From Halobacteriovoraceae bacterium (GTDB taxonomy: Bacteria; Bdellovibrionota; Bacteriovoracia; Bacteriovoracales; Bacteriovoracaceae), in assembly GCA_018663815.1 (NCBI GenBank), contig JABJPQ010000075.1:1-8989 (forward strand): 8,989 bases of DNA, in the 5' to 3' direction. Below the pieces are notes generated by a model. It did not search any database. It was not told where the DNA came from and worked only from the letters and a program-made list of their open reading frames with translations. Every line of letters begins with the position of its first letter. The stretch's first letter is position 1. This document shows, one piece after another, positions 1 to 6,373 of this stretch. Made by a program: the position numbers and the translations under genes.

Positions 1-87
1 GAAGAGGCTATTCAAATGACAAAGATGGTTCTTGAGCATAAAGGTGAAACTGGATTTGGGTTTAAAAAAGATAAAGAAAGAATCTAG
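1..87 (+). CDS. narH: Respiratory nitrate reductase beta subunit, C-terminal tail (partial)
   Basis: An open frame enters from the left edge and ends at a TAG at 85-87, leaving 28 residues (EEAIQMTKMV... ending GFKKDKERI). The tail is charged and shows no cysteine cluster or other domain motif, so the name rests mainly on position: it lies directly before narJ and narI, and the usual order is narG-narH-narJ-narI. NarH is the cytoplasmic iron-sulfur subunit that passes electrons from the NarI hemes to the NarG molybdenum site. The narJ ribosome site begins right after this stop, so the genes are probably co-transcribed. The identity as narH rather than another upstream gene is inference. Confidence 0.6.
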   Translation, partial: EEAIQMTKMVLEHKGETGFGFKKDKERI

Positions 88-99
88 TAGGAGATAAAA

Positions 100-648
100 T
101 TGGCTGAGTTAAATAAATCTTTATATGAAAACTTTTCAACAAGTATTAGTTATCCAACAGCTGAACTTTTTTTAAAGAGCGTTTCAGATTGTAATGAACT
201 TTTAAAAGAAAATGGATCTAGAGGTGCAGTTTCTGGGTTTAAAAAGTTTAAAGCAGAGCTTGAAAAATTAGATGAAACGCAACTGGAAGAATTGTATACC
301 AAAACATTTGATATAAATGGAGTATGTAGTTTAGACCTTGGATATGTATTGTTTGGAGAAGATTATAAAAGAGGAGCTTTACTGGTTGAGATATCAAGGC
401 TACTTAGGGAGAATGATGTTGATCCGGGAACTGAACTTGCGGATCACCTTCCAAATGTTTTACGTTTATTGCCAAAATTAACTAATTTTGAAGAACGTGA
501 ACAAATGATTGAGAAATTAGTTATTCCGGCTATAAACAATATGATTTTGAAATTTGGTAAAGGTAATAATAAGAAATGTATTTATTATTACGCATTGAAA
601 TCCCTTAGAGATTTATTAGAAGATAGTTTAGAAGAATTTAACTTATAA
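100..648 (+). CDS. narJ: Nitrate reductase assembly chaperone NarJ
   Basis: This 182-residue protein has the expected size and core motifs of NarJ, the cytoplasmic chaperone of the TorD/DmsD superfamily that holds the NarGH apoenzyme while the molybdenum cofactor and iron-sulfur clusters are inserted, and before it docks on NarI. Visible hallmarks are LEELYTKTFD at about residues 62-71, the GEDYKRG segment at 86-92 (NarJ proteins usually have a G-x-x-x-x-RG pattern here), and ELADHLPNVLRLL at 112-124, matching the family ELPDHLP-type motif. The start is a TTG at 100-102. It is preceded by TAGGAG at 88-93 with a 6-base gap, a good ribosome site, and no in-frame ATG lies close by. The gene begins 12 bases after the putative narH stop and ends 17 bases before narI, consistent with a narGHJI operon. 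The acidic, helical C-terminal tail (LLEDSLEEFNL) is unremarkable. Confidence 0.93.
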   Translation: MAELNKSLYENFSTSISYPTAELFLKSVSDCNELLKENGSRGAVSGFKKFKAELEKLDETQLEELYTKTFDINGVCSLDLGYVLFGEDYKRGALLVEISRLLRENDVDPGTELADHLPNVLRLLPKLTNFEEREQMIEKLVIPAINNMILKFGKGNNKKCIYYYALKSLRDLLEDSLEEFNL

Positions 649-665
649 AGTAAAAGTGAGGAATT

Positions 666-1355
666 ATGCTTAATATTATTTTTTTACAAGTGTTTCCATA
701 TGTAGCAATTGTGCTGTTTTTAGTCGTTTCAATATTCTTGTACAAAACAAATGGCTATAAATACTCATCTTTATCCTCAGAGTTTCTCGAGAGTCAGCAA
801 CTCTTTTGGGGATCTGTACCATGGCATTATGGTATCCTTGTGGTTATGACGGGTCACCTATTGGCTTTTCTATTTCCACAAAGTTATATTGCATTTGGAA
901 CTATGCCGATGAGATTACTCATTCTTGAAATTATGTCGTTGGCCTTTGGTTTAATGGCATTATTTGGATTATGTATGCTAATTCACAGAAGAATGACCAA
1001 TAGCAGAGTTAGGGCCGTTACTTCTAGTATGGATATTGTCATTTTATGTGTTTTACTTGCACAAGTCGTGACAGGTATTTTAATTGCAGTTAACTATCGA
1101 TGGGGTTCTGTTTGGTATGCTTCGGCATTAGTACCATATCTTAAATCGATATTTTTGTTTTCACCGGATATTTCTTATATTGAGTCTATGCCTTTTATGG
1201 TTAAGCTTCATGCAGTGAACGCATTTATATTCATTGCTTTAATTCCATTTAGCCGATTTGTTCACTTTTTGGTTGTTCCGTTTCATTATCTTTGGAGAAG
1301 CTATCAAATAGTGATTTGGAATTACGATAGAAAAAGAATAAGAAAACATGATTAA
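666..1355 (+). CDS. narI: Respiratory nitrate reductase gamma subunit, cytochrome b NarI
   Basis: This 229-residue integral membrane protein matches NarI in length and topology. Five hydrophobic helices can be placed at about residues 4-25, 53-72, 85-107, 122-143 and 180-200. NarI oxidises quinol at the inner membrane and passes electrons through two b hemes to NarH. The four heme-ligand histidines can be matched to the E. coli pattern: H54 in PWHYGI, H64 in TGHLLAF, H182 in KLHAVNAF and H200 in SRFVHFLVVP. The segment FSRFVHFLVVPFHYLWR near the C-terminus is a typical NarI signature. The ATG at 666 follows GAGGA at 658-662, a slightly tight gap. It is the last gene of the nar operon: a strong terminator begins 25 bases after its stop. 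All key residues are present, so the subunit looks functional. Confidence 0.95.
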   Translation: MLNIIFLQVFPYVAIVLFLVVSIFLYKTNGYKYSSLSSEFLESQQLFWGSVPWHYGILVVMTGHLLAFLFPQSYIAFGTMPMRLLILEIMSLAFGLMALFGLCMLIHRRMTNSRVRAVTSSMDIVILCVLLAQVVTGILIAVNYRWGSVWYASALVPYLKSIFLFSPDISYIESMPFMVKLHAVNAFIFIALIPFSRFVHFLVVPFHYLWRSYQIVIWNYDRKRIRKHD

Positions 1356-1380
1356 ATAATTATAATAATTGTGAAAAAAT

Positions 1381-1405
1381 GGAGAACGTATGTTCTCCTT
1401 TTTTT
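1381..1405 (+). terminator. Rho-independent terminator after narI
   Basis: A 7-bp perfect stem, GGAGAAC (1381-1387) with GTTCTCC (1392-1398), closes a GTAT loop and is followed by seven T residues at 1399-1405. An A-run lies just before the stem at 1374-1379, so the structure could also act in the other direction. It separates the nar operon from the transporter genes. Confidence 0.92.
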
Positions 1406-1433
1406 ATGACTTTAATCATGCTTGAAGATGCGA

Positions 1434-1447
1434 TTAGTTGTCATCAA
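1434..1447. promoter_or_regulatory. Possible FNR/CRP-family half-conserved operator upstream of narK
   Basis: TTAGT-TGTC-ATCAA matches the FNR consensus TTGAT-N4-ATCAA at 8 of 10 positions: one half perfect, the other 3 of 5. Its centre is at 1440.5. A weak -10-like TATTAA at 1467-1472 lies within about 3 bases of where a class II FNR promoter would put it (centre near -41.5). Matches this good are expected by chance now and then in AT-rich DNA, so the support comes from position in front of a nitrate transporter. Confidence 0.35.
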
Positions 1448-1510
1448 ACAGAATTACTTATGTAACTATTAACGTAAATTAAGATATTAACACTTAAAAT
1501 GGGAAAATCT

Positions 1511-3106
1511 ATGTCATCAAAAAATGATTTGCAGGATTGGAATGTTGAAAACGAAGGTTTTTGGAATTCCACAGGGAAGAAAATTGCAGATACGAATTTA
1601 TGGATATCAATTCCGTGCTTACTCGCAGGTTTTGCTGTTTGGCTTTACTGGAGTATTATTACGGTTCAAATGCTTAACTTGGGTTATCCAATTCCAAAGT
1701 CTGACTTATTTACATTGGGAGCAATCGCTGGTTTATCGGGGGCAACCTTAAGAATACCTTCGACATTTTTTATTCGTCCTTGTGGGGGAAGAAATGTTAT
1801 TTTCTTTACGACAGCTTTACTGATTATACCGGCACTTGGTGTCGGGTTTGCGCTTCAAAATCCGAATACTCCTCTATGGGTATTTCAGGTTCTGGCCCTA
1901 CTTTCTGGATTTGGTGGTGGAAACTTTTCAAGCTCGATGAGTAATATAAGCTTCTTTTATCCAAAAAAAGTTCAAGGAATGTCCTTAGGATTAAATGCAG
2001 GTCTAGGAAACTTTGGTGTTACAACTATGCAAATAGTAATTCCTCTTGTTATGACAATGGGAGTTTTTGGTGGTGCAGGAAGAGAACTTCTCAAGCCTTC
2101 AGGCTCACTCATTGGAAAAATACCAGCAGGTGATATCTCATACATCCAGAACGCTGGTTTTATATGGGTACCATTTCTCATTGTTTTAGTTATAGCAGCT
2201 TTTTTTAAGATGAATAATATTAGAGCAGAACATGTTTCTCCAAACGCTGATTCAACAACGGGTGCTATTGGAAAGATGACATGGCTTCTATTTATTGGTC
2301 TTGTGTGTGCTGTCTTTGGATTATTCTTGCTTTTAAAAGTAGGCATCACGAAGTGGGTGGTACTTCCAATTGTTATAGCTTCAACAGTTTTTGCAATGAA
2401 GCTTCTCTCTCCTGGAGAGATAAAAAAATCCCTTAACCATCAATATAAAATCTTTAACTATAAACATAATTGGATAATGACGATTATTTACACAATGACA
2501 TTTGGATCATTTATTGGATATGCAGCTTCATTTCCGCTTTCAATAAAAGTTATTTTTGGTTTTAAACATTTGTTGGTTGATGGAGTTATGACTCATAATG
2601 TGGTTAATGAGAATGGACCTAGTGCACTGGCATATGCGTGGCTTGGGCCTTTTATTGGCGCTCTTATTCGTCCCGTTGGTGGAAAGATTTCTGATAAAGT
2701 TGGTGGAGCAATGGTTACAGGTATTTGTGCCGCTGTTATGATTTTATCAGCATTTGGTGTTGCTTATTATATGAAAGCTGCTTATGCATCTGCAACTCCA
2801 GAAGAATTTTTTATGCCATTTTTTATTTTATTTTTGATTCTATTTGCTGCTACAGGTATTGGTAATGGATCAACTTTTAGAACAATTGCTATGGTTTTTG
2901 ATAAAGAGATTGCTGGTCCTGTATTAGGATGGACTGCCGCAGTTGCAGCTTATGGAGCTTTTTTAATTCCAAAAGTATTTGGTGAACAAATTAAAGCAAC
3001 AACTCCAGAAAATGCTCTTTATGGTTTTGCAGTATTTTATGCTTTTTGTTTTGTTCTTAACTGGTGGTATTACCTAGGTCCAAAAAGAGACTATGATAAT
3101 CCTTAA
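1511..3106 (+). CDS. narK: NarK-type nitrate/nitrite transporter (MFS), long form
   Basis: This major facilitator protein closely resembles E. coli NarK, the inner-membrane nitrate/nitrite antiporter. Numbered from the ATG at 1511 (531 residues), it shows the N-terminal FW...IADTNLWISIPCLL block, the substrate-binding arginine of helix 2 (R81 in GATLRIPSTF; R89 in E. coli), the first nitrate-signature stretch GFGGGNFSSSM at 133-143 followed by NISFFYPK, the second arginine R387 in GALIRPVGGKISDKVGG (R305 in E. coli), and TGIGNGSTFR at 448-457. It is about 70 residues longer than E. coli NarK. An extra segment at about 255-320 between the two halves contains two additional hydrophobic helices, suggesting 14 rather than 12 membrane spans. 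An ATG at 1499 would add MGKS but has no ribosome site; 1511 has GGGA at 1501-1504 with a 6-base gap, so it is preferred. The gene is 43 bases upstream of the second transporter and probably in one operon with it. Confidence 0.93.
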   Translation: MSSKNDLQDWNVENEGFWNSTGKKIADTNLWISIPCLLAGFAVWLYWSIITVQMLNLGYPIPKSDLFTLGAIAGLSGATLRIPSTFFIRPCGGRNVIFFTTALLIIPALGVGFALQNPNTPLWVFQVLALLSGFGGGNFSSSMSNISFFYPKKVQGMSLGLNAGLGNFGVTTMQIVIPLVMTMGVFGGAGRELLKPSGSLIGKIPAGDISYIQNAGFIWVPFLIVLVIAAFFKMNNIRAEHVSPNADSTTGAIGKMTWLLFIGLVCAVFGLFLLLKVGITKWVVLPIVIASTVFAMKLLSPGEIKKSLNHQYKIFNYKHNWIMTIIYTMTFGSFIGYAASFPLSIKVIFGFKHLLVDGVMTHNVVNENGPSALAYAWLGPFIGALIRPVGGKISDKVGGAMVTGICAAVMILSAFGVAYYMKAAYASATPEEFFMPFFILFLILFAATGIGNGSTFRTIAMVFDKEIAGPVLGWTAAVAAYGAFLIPKVFGEQIKATTPENALYGFAVFYAFCFVLNWWYYLGPKRDYDNP

Positions 3107-3149
3107 GTTGAAAAAGATAAGTTGAATTTATAACGAGTGAGGTAGTTAA

Positions 3150-4487
3150 ATGGAAATTAATAATAAAGCGACGAGAATTAATCTATTAGATTTTAAATCT
3201 CCGCAAATGAGAGCATTCCATATGTCTTGGTTTGCTTTCTTCTTATGCTTTTTTGCATGGTTTGGTATTGCACCGCTTATGTCGGTCGTTCGTACAGAGT
3301 TTGCATTAACAAAGGCTCAGATTGGTAATACGATTATTGGGTCGGTAGCGATTACAATTTTTGCACGGTTATTTATAGGATGGTTATGTGATAAGATTGG
3401 GCCGAGGATAACTTATACCGGTCTACTTTTAATTTTTTCTATCCCTGTTATGGCCATTGGTCTTTCAAGTGGATACGATTCATTCCTAATGTTTAGAATT
3501 GCGATTGGTGCTATTGGTGCATCTTTTGTAATTACTCAATATCACACATCAGTCATGTTTGCTCCTAACTGTGTTGGGACGGCGAATGCAACGTCTGCTG
3601 GTTGGGGAAATCTCGGTGGTGGTGTAACTCAAATGGTTATGCCCCTTGTCTTTGGTACATTTATATATTTAGGCTTCAATGATGCTTCAAGTTGGCGTTA
3701 CTCAATGCTGGTTGCAGGTGCAGTTTGTTTTCTTACGGGTATTGCATACTATTTTTTAACTACCGACTTACCTGATGGTAATTTTAAAGAATTAAGAGAA
3801 AAAGGTGTATATAGATCTTCAGCAAAAGTTAAGGGAACATTTGTTCTAGCGATGAAAGATAAAAGAGTTTGGGCTCTTTTTGTTATTTATGCTGCATGTT
3901 TTGGAATAGAATTAACAATTAATAATATTGCTGCTCTTTATTTCATAGATTATTTTGAGTTAACGTTAAAGACAGCAGGAATTGTTGCTGGTCTTTTTGG
4001 TCTAATGAATTTATTTGCAAGAACAACTGGTGGTATTATAGGTGATAAGTTTGGTCATAAAGGTGGACTTAAAGGTCGAGTGAAATGGCTATTTATCGCC
4101 ATTTTAATTGAGGGGATTATGCTTATGATTTTCTCGAGAATGACAGTACTTCCATTGGCCATTGGCTCTTTAATTATCTTTAGCTTATTTACTCAAATGT
4201 CTGAAGGTGCAACTTTTTCAGTTGTTCCGTTTATTAATAAGCATGCGCTAGGTTCTGTTTCTGGTATTGTTGGAGCCGGAGGAAATATGGGAGCTGTAGC
4301 CGCAGGATTTTTATTTAAAGGTGGTTATACTTGGCCGGCAGCTTTACTTATTTTAGGAATCTTAGTTATTCTAGCCTCTTTTGCAACTTTTTTTGTAACA
4401 TTCTCTTCAGAGGATGAAGCCGAGGCTGCAGAAGAACATGAGTTAGCACTAAGACGTAGAGCAGAGTTAAGAGCGCAGCATGCATAG
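3150..4487 (+). CDS. NarK1/NasA/Nrt-type nitrate transporter (MFS)
   Basis: This 445-residue, 12-helix MFS protein belongs to the nitrate porter family but to a different branch from its upstream neighbour, nearer NarK1, NasA and eukaryotic Nrt2, which are generally proton-coupled nitrate importers. Motifs seen: the arginine of helix 2 (R73 in FARLFIGWLCDKIGPR, which is also the MFS motif A loop), the nitrate signature AGWGNLGGGVTQ at 150-161, R291 in FARTTGGIIGDKFG in the second half, and a second glycine-rich signature GIVGAGGNMGAVAAG at 372-386. The C-terminal tail (about 420-445) is highly charged and cytosolic, with acidic then arginine-rich runs. The ATG at 3150 has GAGG at 3139-3142 with a 7-base gap. 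In Paracoccus the NarK1 and NarK2 types are fused in one protein; here they are separate adjacent genes, in the order NarK2-like then NarK1-like. Transport direction cannot be read from sequence. Confidence 0.9.
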   Translation: MEINNKATRINLLDFKSPQMRAFHMSWFAFFLCFFAWFGIAPLMSVVRTEFALTKAQIGNTIIGSVAITIFARLFIGWLCDKIGPRITYTGLLLIFSIPVMAIGLSSGYDSFLMFRIAIGAIGASFVITQYHTSVMFAPNCVGTANATSAGWGNLGGGVTQMVMPLVFGTFIYLGFNDASSWRYSMLVAGAVCFLTGIAYYFLTTDLPDGNFKELREKGVYRSSAKVKGTFVLAMKDKRVWALFVIYAACFGIELTINNIAALYFIDYFELTLKTAGIVAGLFGLMNLFARTTGGIIGDKFGHKGGLKGRVKWLFIAILIEGIMLMIFSRMTVLPLAIGSLIIFSLFTQMSEGATFSVVPFINKHALGSVSGIVGAGGNMGAVAAGFLFKGGYTWPAALLILGILVILASFATFFVTFSSEDEAEAAEEHELALRRRAELRAQHA

Positions 4488-4522
4488 ACACTTTAAGAAA
4501 CTAACATTTGTAATCTAATAAT

Positions 4523-4537
4523 ATTGTGATGTACAAT
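4523..4537. promoter_or_regulatory. Inverted repeat in the promoter region of the doxX-like gene
   Basis: ATTGT-GATGT-ACAAT is a 5-5-5 inverted repeat centred at 4530, just upstream of a -10-like hexamer at 4542. It occupies the place of the -35/-10 spacer, where a dimeric regulator could repress or remodel the promoter. It does not fit the FNR consensus (5 of 10). The regulator is unknown and a chance repeat is possible. Confidence 0.3.
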
Positions 4538-4541
4538 TTGT

Positions 4542-4547
4542 TATAAA
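4542..4547 (+). promoter_or_regulatory. -10-like element for the doxX-like gene
   Basis: TATAAA at 4542-4547 matches the sigma70 -10 consensus at 5 of 6 positions; no convincing -35 is seen 17 bases upstream. Transcription would begin near 4554, downstream of the ATG at 4548, which supports using the ATG at 4590 as the start of the following gene. Confidence 0.4.
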
Positions 4548-4589
4548 GTGTTCATGTTGGATTTAAGAAAAAACTCAAAGGAGTTAAAA

Positions 4590-5006
4590 ATGACAGGAAA
4601 TGGTAATAATTCACTTTTTAATTTAATTAAGCCAATGGATATTTTACGAATATACATGGGACTTGCCTTAAGTGTTAAAGGGATATATTTTTTATCAGAC
4701 ATGGAAAAGGTGCTTAAGCTGGGACAAGAAATCCCTATGTTTGATACTTTTCTCGCTTGGGTTGTTGTAGGAATCCATGTTGTGTGTGGAATAAGTTTAG
4801 CAATAGGTTTTTGGACCAGAATGTCTGCGGCCTTAAACTTTTTTGTTCTGGCAGGGGCTGTATTGTTTGTGCACGGACAGAATGGACTTTTTGCTTCTGG
4901 GCAACAGTTAGAATTCACATTGCTTATTGCATTCATCTTGGGACTATTAACTTGGGCCGGTTCTGGAAAATTCTCCTTTGACTATTATGCCGAGAATGAA
5001 TTATAA
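4590..5006 (+). CDS. DoxX-family membrane protein
   Basis: The start at ATG 4590 gives 138 residues and has an excellent ribosome site, AAAGGAG at 4577-4583 with a 6-base gap. An in-frame ATG at 4548 would add 14 residues but has no ribosome site. Four membrane helices can be placed at about 17-35, 52-74, 78-96 and 107-124. Features typical of the DoxX family are the opening LRIYMGLALSVKGIYFL, the helix-2 stretch GIHVVCGISLAIGFWTR, and the C-terminal LLIAFILGLLTWAGSGKFSFD. DoxX was named for a subunit of an archaeal thiosulfate:quinone oxidoreductase; bacterial members are often uncharacterised and some have been linked to oxidative or thiol stress. It sits between two nitrate transporters and a terminator, so it may be read with the transporter operon as well as from its own promoter. 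A role in coping with reactive nitrogen species or in quinone chemistry is inference only. Confidence 0.75.
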   Translation: MTGNGNNSLFNLIKPMDILRIYMGLALSVKGIYFLSDMEKVLKLGQEIPMFDTFLAWVVVGIHVVCGISLAIGFWTRMSAALNFFVLAGAVLFVHGQNGLFASGQQLEFTLLIAFILGLLTWAGSGKFSFDYYAENEL

Positions 5007-5040
5007 AGATTTTTAAAAAAAATATTTAAAATAAATCAGG

Positions 5041-5064
5041 GCCCCTTTTTTAGGGGCTTTTTTT
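5041..5064 (+). terminator. Rho-independent terminator after the doxX-like gene
   Basis: GCCCCT (5041-5046) pairs with AGGGGC (5052-5057) around a five-T loop, followed by a run of seven T residues at 5058-5064. It lies 34 bases after the stop codon and closes the nitrate transport module. Confidence 0.92.
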
Positions 5065-5088
5065 AACGCTAATAGCTAGGCATAAAGA

Positions 5089-5856
5089 ATGGAATTATTT
5101 GAAAGAGATAATGGAGTCAAGTGGTATCATGCAATTCACCTTTTTATAAAAGTATTGATGATACTTATTGGGCTTGGAGTTCTTGGCTTTGGTTATTATT
5201 TTTACATTGATGGAGGAAAAACTGCTGATTATTGTTTGGTGAAAGAAAAATTAGAATCCCTTGAGAATATTGAAATTTTAAAAGTGGGGTTTAAAGATGA
5301 AAAAACTGTTATTACAAAAATTTTTTCAAGCTTTCAAATAAAAAATGGTCCGGTTATCACCGTAAATGATTTAAGCCCTAATGTTTTTAATGAATTAGAA
5401 ATTACGAATTTAGCACGAGTTGGTGATTGGGGGGTTGTTAGTTTGCTTGTTTTTCCCAAGAAAGATAACTCAAATGAAAGGCTCGTGTTTACAAATGGTA
5501 TTAGGCTAATGCAGGATAAAGAATTCATCCAGTATTCAAAAAATCAAAAGTTTCAATTAAAGAAATTTTCAGATATTATCCTTCACTCTGAAAAAATTGA
5601 AAAATATATTTTGAGTTTACCTTACCTAGAATCAAGTACTTTAACTTTGGAAGATATTGATAAATATTCTCGTCTGGTAGATGTCGAGTTTGGTTTTGAG
5701 AGTAAAGCAATCTTCTTAAGATGGCGTGTTAAAACAAAAGAACTTGGAAATGCGGATAAAGAGTACAGACAAACTCCTTTTACAAAATTAAATATTTCGG
5801 ATGATATTATCAAAAAGTTAATACCTCGGATTCCGAAGAGATCAACTTTTCAATAA
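5089..5856 (+). CDS. Unrecognised single-pass membrane protein
   Basis: This 255-residue protein was not recognised. A short N-terminus containing R6 and K11 is followed by one strongly hydrophobic helix at about residues 17-40 (IHLFIKVLMILIGLGVLGFGYYFYI). The remaining 215 or so residues form a lysine-rich soluble region without an obvious catalytic motif. The positive-inside rule suggests N-terminus in, bulk outside, so a periplasmic domain anchored by an uncleaved signal is likely; no lipobox is seen. Residue C49 follows the helix and is the only obvious cysteine in the protein. The soluble part alternates hydrophobic and charged residues in a beta-rich way (for example VITVNDL, VVSLLVFPKK, VDVEFGFESKAIFLRWRV). 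The ATG at 5089 has a modest TAGG at 5077-5080, 8 bases upstream. It lies after a terminator, so it needs its own promoter, none of which is obvious. It converges on the DUF2231 pair with only 4 bases between stops. Codon use resembles its neighbours. Confidence 0.8.
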   Translation: MELFERDNGVKWYHAIHLFIKVLMILIGLGVLGFGYYFYIDGGKTADYCLVKEKLESLENIEILKVGFKDEKTVITKIFSSFQIKNGPVITVNDLSPNVFNELEITNLARVGDWGVVSLLVFPKKDNSNERLVFTNGIRLMQDKEFIQYSKNQKFQLKKFSDIILHSEKIEKYILSLPYLESSTLTLEDIDKYSRLVDVEFGFESKAIFLRWRVKTKELGNADKEYRQTPFTKLNISDDIIKKLIPRIPKRSTFQ

Positions 5857-5868
5857 TATATTATTGAA
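5849..5868. repeat. Perfect 20-bp palindrome spanning two convergent stop codons
   Basis: The half-site TTCAATAATA (5849-5858) is followed directly by its reverse complement (5859-5868). The TAA of the plus-strand gene (5854-5856) and the TAA of the minus-strand gene (5861-5863) sit symmetrically about the centre at 5858.5. RNA from either strand could form an all-A/U hairpin, weak compared with the two GC-containing terminators nearby and without a long T-run on either side. It may be a weak bidirectional terminator, a protein site, or coincidence of two genes ending in CAA-TAA. Confidence 0.6.
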
Positions 5869-6373
5869 TTCCAAACTTAAGGTTTATAAAAGCTTTAGCA
5901 GCTCCATGTAGATAAACGAGTTTTCCTCCAGAAGTCGCAACATTATAGGCAAAGTAGATGAGTAGGCTTTGCATAAAGAGTATCGCTATTTTTTTTATAG
6001 TACTGAGCTTTCCCCCGTAAAGACCAATTGATATGAGTAAAAAAACATAATTGATAATCATAAAAATTCCTGCTTCTTCTTCGTGAGAAGCTACTAGTTC
6101 ATTATCAATTAATCTCGAATCAATAAAGTTTTGATGATGAGAGTTTTTATCAGTAAGTTTGGCAATGACTCTTTCATCTCTCTCTCCCATGGCACTTGAT
6201 AGATTAACAGACACGGCCAGGCCAGCATGGACAATGAGTACAAATAGTAGGGCTGTGCCAGTTGCTTTCTTTAGATGAATTAATAATAAAACAGTACAAG
6301 TTATAATGGGAAGAATAAGGACGACTCCCATCGTAAAGTGAACAATGAGTGGATGTAACGGGATATTACTCAT
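5861..6373 (-). CDS. DUF2231 membrane protein, copy A
   Basis: This 170-residue protein matches the DUF2231 pattern: an N-terminal LHPLIVHFTMGVV (H7, H12), a helical middle with GER at 63-65, an HE pair at 97-98 in SHEEEAG, and a C-terminal GGKLVYLHGAA with H156. Four hydrophobic helices lie at about 11-33, 41-60, 101-119 and 127-147. The conserved membrane histidines of DUF2231 suggest heme or metal binding in redox processes, but the family has no firm function that I can name. The start at 6373 has AGGA a few bases upstream (minus strand). The first 8 bases overlap the end of the upstream copy B, so the two are almost certainly translated from one message. It ends 4 bases from a convergent gene. 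Copy A keeps the family histidine after LVY that copy B lacks. Confidence 0.8.
   Translation of the reverse strand: MSNIPLHPLIVHFTMGVVLILPIITCTVLLLIHLKKATGTALLFVLIVHAGLAVSVNLSSAMGERDERVIAKLTDKNSHHQNFIDSRLIDNELVASHEEEAGIFMIINYVFLLISIGLYGGKLSTIKKIAILFMQSLLIYFAYNVATSGGKLVYLHGAAKAFINLKFGIQ

Noticed and set aside
1972..2349. Minus-strand open frame antisense to narK
   Set aside because: It lies wholly inside a well-supported transporter gene, has no ribosome site of note, and its translation is a Pro/Ile/Thr-rich sequence typical of antisense to membrane helices.
4548..4589. Upstream ATG as an alternative start of the doxX-like gene
   Set aside because: No ribosome site precedes it, and the likely -10 at 4542-4547 would place the transcript start downstream of it.
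4541..4936. Minus-strand open frame antisense to the doxX-like gene
   Set aside because: It is a shadow of the plus-strand gene, which has a strong ribosome site, family motifs and a terminator.
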